This document shows positions 60,203-64,000 of a DNA stretch of 64,000 nucleotides, in pieces. The DNA is taken from the NCBI GenBank assembly GCA_937975765.1, contig CALJUR010000123.1, forward strand, positions 1 through 64,000. Direction: 5' to 3'. A program made the position numbers and the translations under genes. The notes under the pieces were generated by a model, which made no database searches, was not told where the DNA came from, and saw only the letters and a list, made by a program, of their open reading frames with translations. How positions within the stretch are numbered: position 1 is the first letter of the stretch; each line of letters starts with the position of its first letter. The DNA comes from an uncultured Myxococcales bacterium (GTDB taxonomy: Bacteria; Myxococcota_A; UBA9042; DTJE01).

Positions 60203-61195
60203 ATGATTCTGGGACTGACGGGACGGAACGCGGCGGGCAAGGGAGAGATCGCGGAATTCCTGAAGAAGGGCGGCTTCGAGTACTTCAGCCTGTCCGACGA
60301 ACTGCGCGAGGGGCTGCGCGGGCGCGGCATCGAGCCTTCGCGCGACGCGCTGATCGCGGAGGGACGCCGGGTCCGGCAGGAGGAGGGGCTGGACTCGCTG
60401 GCCCGGCGCGTCAGCCGGCGCTTCACCCAGGGGCTGAACCAGGTCGTGGACTCGATCCGCAACCCCGAGGAGGTCCGCTTCCTGCGTACGTGCCCGGACT
60501 TCTTCCTGGTGGGCGTGGACGCGCCGGCCGCCGTTCGCTTCCAGCGGGCCCGACGCCGGGCCCGTCCGGGCGACCCCGTCGACCTGGCCGCCTTCGAGGC
60601 CGCCGAGGCGCGCGAACTGCAGAGCCAGGACCCGGCCGCCCAGCAACTGGTGGCCACGCTGGCCCTGGCGGACTTCCTGGTGCTCAACGACGGCGACCTC
60701 CCGGCGCTGCACGACAAGGTCCGCCAGGTGTTCCGGACCGCGGCGGGCCGCATGCGTCGCCTCTCCTGGGACGAGTACTTCCTGGCGATCGCCGAGGTCG
60801 TGGCCACGCGCGCCAACTGCGCCAAGCGTCGCGTGGCCGCCGTCGTCGTGAAGGACCACCGCATCGTCTCGACCGGCTACAACGGCACCCCGCGCGGCAC
60901 CCGGAACTGCACCGAGGGCGGCTGCGAACGCTGCCTGTCCCTGGCGCCGTCCGGGTCGGGCCTGACCGACTGCCTGTGCTGCCACGCCGAGGAGAACGCC
61001 ATCGTGCAGGCGGCGTACCACGGCGTCAGCCTGCGCGGCGCGACCATCTATTGCACGTTCCAGCCCTGCGTGCTGTGCACGAAGATGATCATCAACGCGG
61101 GGATCTGCGAGGTGGTGTACCGCAGCGCCTACCCCCTTCCGGAGGTGGCCAGGAACCTGTTCCACGAAGCCGGCGTCACGGTGCGGAACGCGTAG
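60203..61195 (+). CDS. dCMP deaminase with N-terminal P-loop domain
   Basis: 330 residues. Residues 1-190 form a nucleotide-kinase-like domain with Walker A GLTGRNAAGKGE (4-15) and a lid-like Arg-rich segment (RARRRARPGD). The C-terminal domain (about 190-325) is a zinc deoxycytidylate deaminase: CHAEENAIVQ holds the His and catalytic Glu, and FQPCVLCTKMI the zinc cysteines; extra cysteines lie in CTEGGCERC and CLCC. Converts dCMP to dUMP for dTTP supply. The two-domain form occurs in yeast Dcd1 and in antiviral AvcD-type deaminases (family knowledge), so its role could be metabolic or defensive. Confidence 0.88.
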   Translation: MILGLTGRNAAGKGEIAEFLKKGGFEYFSLSDELREGLRGRGIEPSRDALIAEGRRVRQEEGLDSLARRVSRRFTQGLNQVVDSIRNPEEVRFLRTCPDFFLVGVDAPAAVRFQRARRRARPGDPVDLAAFEAAEARELQSQDPAAQQLVATLALADFLVLNDGDLPALHDKVRQVFRTAAGRMRRLSWDEYFLAIAEVVATRANCAKRRVAAVVVKDHRIVSTGYNGTPRGTRNCTEGGCERCLSLAPSGSGLTDCLCCHAEENAIVQAAYHGVSLRGATIYCTFQPCVLCTKMIINAGICEVVYRSAYPLPEVARNLFHEAGVTVRNA

Positions 61196-61216
61196 GCGCC
61201 CCGGCGAACCACCCGG

Positions 61217-61423
61217 TCATTTCACGTACAGGCGCCCCGTCTCGTCCACGCTGGCGCAGAAATCGCCGCGCTCGCTGCAGATGGTGATCTTCTGCGGGGC
61301 CGCCTTTCCTGCCGCGATCGCGTCGGCCGGTGCCAGCAGGCGAACCACCTGCACCGACGCCAGGACCGCCAGGGCGATCGCGATGACCGTCAGGACCCCC
61401 TTCGTGTACCCGTCCACGCGCAT
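61217..61423 (-). CDS. Small single-span membrane protein
   Basis: 68 residues; GGGAGGG five bases before the ATG. N-terminus RVDGYTKGVLTVIAIALAV is a span with positive residue in front; the rest (KITICSERGDFCASVDETGRL) is likely periplasmic with two cysteines that could pair. The opening MRVDxYTKxVLTVIA is, from memory, shared by small proteins in several phyla. Function unknown. Confidence 0.7.
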   Translation of the reverse strand: MRVDGYTKGVLTVIAIALAVLASVQVVRLLAPADAIAAGKAAPQKITICSERGDFCASVDETGRLYVK

Positions 61424-61507
61424 GGCTTCCCTCCCCTCGTTGGGACATGAACGGCCGCCGCCCGCCGTCCAGGCGGCCTGCCGGAATCCACGCGTCCACG
61501 GCGAGGT

Positions 61508-62125
61508 TCACTCGCCCAGGGCCGGGTTCTCCTCGAACGCCTCGGGCTTCCCGTCCCCGTCCCGATCCCAGCCCACGCGCGCCAGCTTGCCCCCGCTGAA
61601 GTACTGGAACTCGTCGAAATGGCCGTTGCGCGCGGTATCGACCTGCTTCACCACCAGCACCCCGTCCTCGTAGAACTTCCGCACGTCGAACCGTCCGTCG
61701 AACTGCGAACAGAGGTCCTCCCGCTCGGTCTTCCCTTTCTTGTAGTACCGGACCGCGTCCGCGCGGCCGTCGAAATCCATGTCGAGGTCCTCGCGGATCC
61801 TCTCCCCCTTGTCGTCGCAGACCGTCACCAGGTCCACGCGGCCGTCGCCGTTCAGGTCCACCGCCTTGCGGATCAGGATCTTCTGATTCACGTTCTTGCG
61901 GACCTCGACCTCGCGGTAGTTCGAGAAGACATCGGGCCTGCCATCGCCGTTCAGGTCGGTGGTCTCGGACAGGGTACCGTCCGGCCCCTTCGTGGTCAGT
62001 ACCGGGGCCGCCGCCAGGTAAGGGGACGTCGCGCCCCCGCACGCCGTGCCCGCCAGGATCGCCAGCAGCGCAGCCGGGCGCGCGAGCCTCGACACCCCAC
62101 CGGTCCCCTCGCACCCGCAGTGCAT
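61508..62125 (-). CDS. Exported protein with EF-hand-like D-x-D-x-D-G repeats
   Basis: 205 residues from the ATG at 62125 (GGAG six bases upstream). Signal peptide RPAALLAILAGTACGG with an imperfect lipobox. Six or so repeats follow: DLNGDGRPDVFSNY, DLNGDGRVDLVTV, DMDFDGRADAVRYY, FDGRFDVRKFY, DRDGDGKPEAF. They look like FG-GAP or calcium-loop repeats of extracellular proteins. Probably a lipoprotein at the outer membrane; its role is unknown. The same repeat flavour is seen in the exported protein near 31.7 kb. Confidence 0.75.
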   Translation of the reverse strand: MHCGCEGTGGVSRLARPAALLAILAGTACGGATSPYLAAAPVLTTKGPDGTLSETTDLNGDGRPDVFSNYREVEVRKNVNQKILIRKAVDLNGDGRVDLVTVCDDKGERIREDLDMDFDGRADAVRYYKKGKTEREDLCSQFDGRFDVRKFYEDGVLVVKQVDTARNGHFDEFQYFSGGKLARVGWDRDGDGKPEAFEENPALGE

Positions 62126-62227
62126 GCCCGTCTCCACTTCGCGGACCGGTTTCAAGGTAGCGGACCGCCCCCTGCGATGTCAAGGAAACACCCGCCCCCG
62201 GCAACGCGCCGGGAAGGGGAAGTCCTG

Positions 62228-62256
62228 TTGACAACCCGGGGGCTTTCCCCCATCAT
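62228..62256 (+). promoter_or_regulatory. Promoter of the rpoZ operon
   Basis: TTGACA (62228-62233), 17 bases, CATCAT (62251-62256). Perfect -35, four of six -10. About 20 bases before the rpoZ ATG. Confidence 0.5.
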
Positions 62257-62275
62257 TCGCCGTCGGAGGTGTGCC

Positions 62276-62497
62276 ATGGCTCGTGTCACCATCGAGGATT
62301 GCCTGGACGCGGTGGACAACCGCTTCGCACTGACCCTGCTGGCCGCCAAGCGCGCCCGGATGCTGCTGGACGACTCCAAGCCGGTGGTCGAGACCGGGAA
62401 CAAGGAGACCGTCACCGCCCTGCGCGAGGTCGCCGCCGGCAAGGTCTCGTTCCGCCGCGACGTGCGCGAACTCCTGAAGCTGCCGAAGCAGGGATGA
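62276..62497 (+). CDS. rpoZ: RNA polymerase omega subunit
   Basis: 73 residues; GGAGG seven bases before the ATG. ARVTIEDCLDAVDNRFALTLLAAKRARML and NKETVTALREVAAGKV are the omega core that wraps the beta' subunit C-terminus. Slightly shorter than in E. coli, as in other deltaproteobacteria. Its stop overlaps the next start (ATGA). Confidence 0.94.
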   Translation: MARVTIEDCLDAVDNRFALTLLAAKRARMLLDDSKPVVETGNKETVTALREVAAGKVSFRRDVRELLKLPKQG

Positions 62498-63312
62498 CCC
62501 CCTCCCGCCGCGCCTTTCCCCCCCGGGGGATCCGCCGGTTCCTCCCCGTCCTGCTGTCGATCCCGATTTTCGGGTGCGCCCCTGCGCTGTACCCGCTGCC
62601 GAAGGCCCCCGTGTCGGACCCCGGCCTGCTGCTGGCCCGCATGGAGGCCCGGCAGGCTGGCTTGCGCGCGGTCTCGGCCGTCGGGCGCGCCGAGAGCCGG
62701 ATGCCGGAGGGTCGCATGAAGGGGCGCGTCACCCTGCTGGCCGACCTGTCGGGCCGCCTGCGCGTGGACGTCTGGACCCCGACGGACGTGCTGGTGGGTG
62801 CGGTGTCGGCGGGGCCGGACGGCTTCTCGTTCTTCCAGCGCGGCGAGGGATGCCTGGTTGGCAAGGCCTGCCCCTCGAACCTGGCCCTGGTGCTGCCGCG
62901 CGGCTGGGACCTCTTCGCGGTGGTCCGGGGGCTGATGGGCATCGCTCCCCTGGTCCCGGCGGCCGGCGGGTGGAGCCTGGAATTCGATCGCCGAAACGGC
63001 GCCTACCGGCTGCAGTCGCCGATCGCCGGCGGGGACGCGCAGCGCCTGTGGCTGCGCGAGGACGGCGAGGTCGTGCGGTACGAGAGGGGGCGCGAAGGCA
63101 GGGTCGCGATCCTGCTGGTCGTCGAGGAGCCCCCCGCCGCGGCCGGCCGGCCTGCGCGCAAGGTCCGCCTGGGGACGGGCAGCGGCGATTCCGAACTGGC
63201 GATACGATACGGGGATGTCGAGGTGAATCCCGAGGTGGCACCGGAGGACTGGCCGGTGGTATGCCCCGAAGGGTTGCCGGTCCGCTTCCTGACGTGCGAG
63301 AGGGGGCCATGA
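62494..63312 (+). CDS. LolB-like outer-membrane lipoprotein
   Basis: 272 residues. Signal peptide LPVLLSIPIFGCAP with lipobox IFGC. The mature protein has a long opening helix (LLLARMEARQAGLRAVSAVGRAE) then alternating strands (GRVTLLADLSGRLRVDVWTP; FSFFQRGEGCLVG), the incomplete beta-barrel layout of LolB and DUF4292 proteins. It may accept lipoproteins in the outer membrane; the match is by fold only. It sits between rpoZ and tmk with ATGA overlaps at both ends. Confidence 0.7.
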   Translation: MTPSRRAFPPRGIRRFLPVLLSIPIFGCAPALYPLPKAPVSDPGLLLARMEARQAGLRAVSAVGRAESRMPEGRMKGRVTLLADLSGRLRVDVWTPTDVLVGAVSAGPDGFSFFQRGEGCLVGKACPSNLALVLPRGWDLFAVVRGLMGIAPLVPAAGGWSLEFDRRNGAYRLQSPIAGGDAQRLWLREDGEVVRYERGREGRVAILLVVEEPPAAAGRPARKVRLGTGSGDSELAIRYGDVEVNPEVAPEDWPVVCPEGLPVRFLTCERGP

Positions 63313-63953
63313 GCGGTCGCCGGGGGTGCTTCGTGGTGTTCGAGGGCCTGGACGGCGCCGGGACCAGCACCCAGGTCCGGCTGCTGGCGGATCGGCTGCG
63401 CCGCGATCGGCCCGCCCTGCAGGTCTCGGTCACGGCCGAGCCCAGCACGGGGCCCGTCGGTTCGCTGATCCGGCAGGTGCTGAAGGGCCGAACCTCTGCG
63501 GTCACCGCCCTGGGCGCCCCCATCCCGTTCGACCGGCGCGCGCTGGCCCTGCTGTTCGCAGCCGACCGTCTGGACCACGTCGCGTGCGAGATCCAGCCGC
63601 TGGTCGAGGCGGGCTGGGTGGTCCTGTCCGACCGCTACGTCTGGTCGTCGCTGGCGTACCAGTCGCTGGACGCCCCGATGGACTGGATCGCCCAGGCGAA
63701 CCGGTTCGCCCCGGCGCCGGACCTGCTGATCGTGCTGGAAGTCCCGGCGGGCGTCGGGCTGTCCCGGGTGGACGCATCGCGGCCGGGCCGCGAGATCTTC
63801 GAGCACGAGGACACGCTGCCGCGCGTGGCCGACGCCTACCGCGAGGCCCTCGATGCCCTGCCGGCCACGCGGACCTGCGTGCTGGCCGGCGACCGCCCCG
63901 TGGATGCCATCGCCGAGGATGTCTGGAAGGCCGTCCGCGATCTCATCGACTGA
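63309..63953 (+). CDS. tmk: Thymidylate kinase
   Basis: 214 residues; overlaps the preceding stop. P-loop FEGLDGAGTSTQ, TAEPSTGPVG, and the DR(Y/H) motif SDRYVWSSLAYQ with the dTMP-binding Arg. The P-loop has Ser-Thr where many Tmk have Lys (GAGKST becomes GAGTST), a known variant in the family. The lid is short. Makes dTDP, downstream of the dCMP deaminase product in the dTTP route. Confidence 0.92.
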   Translation: MSGRRGCFVVFEGLDGAGTSTQVRLLADRLRRDRPALQVSVTAEPSTGPVGSLIRQVLKGRTSAVTALGAPIPFDRRALALLFAADRLDHVACEIQPLVEAGWVVLSDRYVWSSLAYQSLDAPMDWIAQANRFAPAPDLLIVLEVPAGVGLSRVDASRPGREIFEHEDTLPRVADAYREALDALPATRTCVLAGDRPVDAIAEDVWKAVRDLID

Positions 63954-64000
63954 CGCCTGTCCGGGCCCTCAGGTCCCACGGGTCCGCCACCCCCAGCACC

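Noticed and set aside
63943..64000. Minus-strand open frame at the right edge (ends LGVADPWDLRARTG)
   Set aside because: Only about 18 codons are visible and they overlap the end of tmk; it may be the tail of a gene beyond the window but cannot be supported.

Overview
The window is about 70% GC and almost fully coding, from a Gram-negative bacterium that most resembles the Myxococcota (former deltaproteobacteria). Signs of this are the many secreted lipoproteins with Asp/Ala-rich linkers, Cys-rich and MopE-like CDGxDNDCDG repeats, a heat-shock-type sigma factor, and an SOS box fitting the Myxococcus xanthus LexA consensus in front of an imuA-imuB-dnaE2 cassette. Outer-membrane features (lipoproteins, a LolB-like protein, an MlaE permease) and a meso-DAP type MurE fit a diderm. 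The placement is inference from gene content; no rRNA or tRNA gene was seen.

1-7170: right part of an integrated mobile element. It holds an E1/ThiF-like adenylating enzyme, a tiny membrane protein, a RadC-type JAMM protein, a zinc-ribbon membrane protein, a Rad52-like annealing protein coupled to a PD-(D/E)XK/Fe-S nuclease, three small unknown genes (one DUF5659-like, one excisionase-like) and a tyrosine integrase at the edge. The host chromosome resumes at yjbQ.

7176-22090 (minus strand): a tightly overlapping division and cell-wall (dcw) operon, mraZ-rsmH-ftsL-(TPR lipoprotein)-ftsI-murE-murF-mraY-ftsW-murG-ftsQ-ftsA-ftsZ. It lacks murD, murC, murB and ddl and carries a Tgl/PilW-like lipoprotein in the middle. 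Upstream is a 538-bp non-coding region.

22629-34147: a LolCDE/MacB-type ABC exporter with a Cys-rich insertion and an in-frame 84-bp tandem repeat, its lipoprotein partner, a DegP-like protease, an RpoH-family sigma factor, a UDP-glucuronate decarboxylase, a small ribbon-helix-helix protein and two exported proteins of unknown role.

34318-47035: an MFS transporter, the SOS-driven mutagenesis cassette imuA-imuB-dnaE2, a hybrid histidine kinase, greA, tsaE, an rdgC-like pair and a penicillin-binding protein. A dispersed GC-rich palindrome sits in several of the gaps between 29.5 and 41.8 kb.

47192-64000: two large Cys-rich surface lipoproteins, mlaE, rpmB, an overlapping dus-thiE-prmC-era run, a membrane diguanylate cyclase, a dCMP deaminase with a P-loop domain, three small or exported proteins, and rpoZ-(LolB-like)-tmk. 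Many genes overlap by ATGA, so translational coupling is the rule. Several promoters match sigma70 consensus with 16-18 bp spacers.
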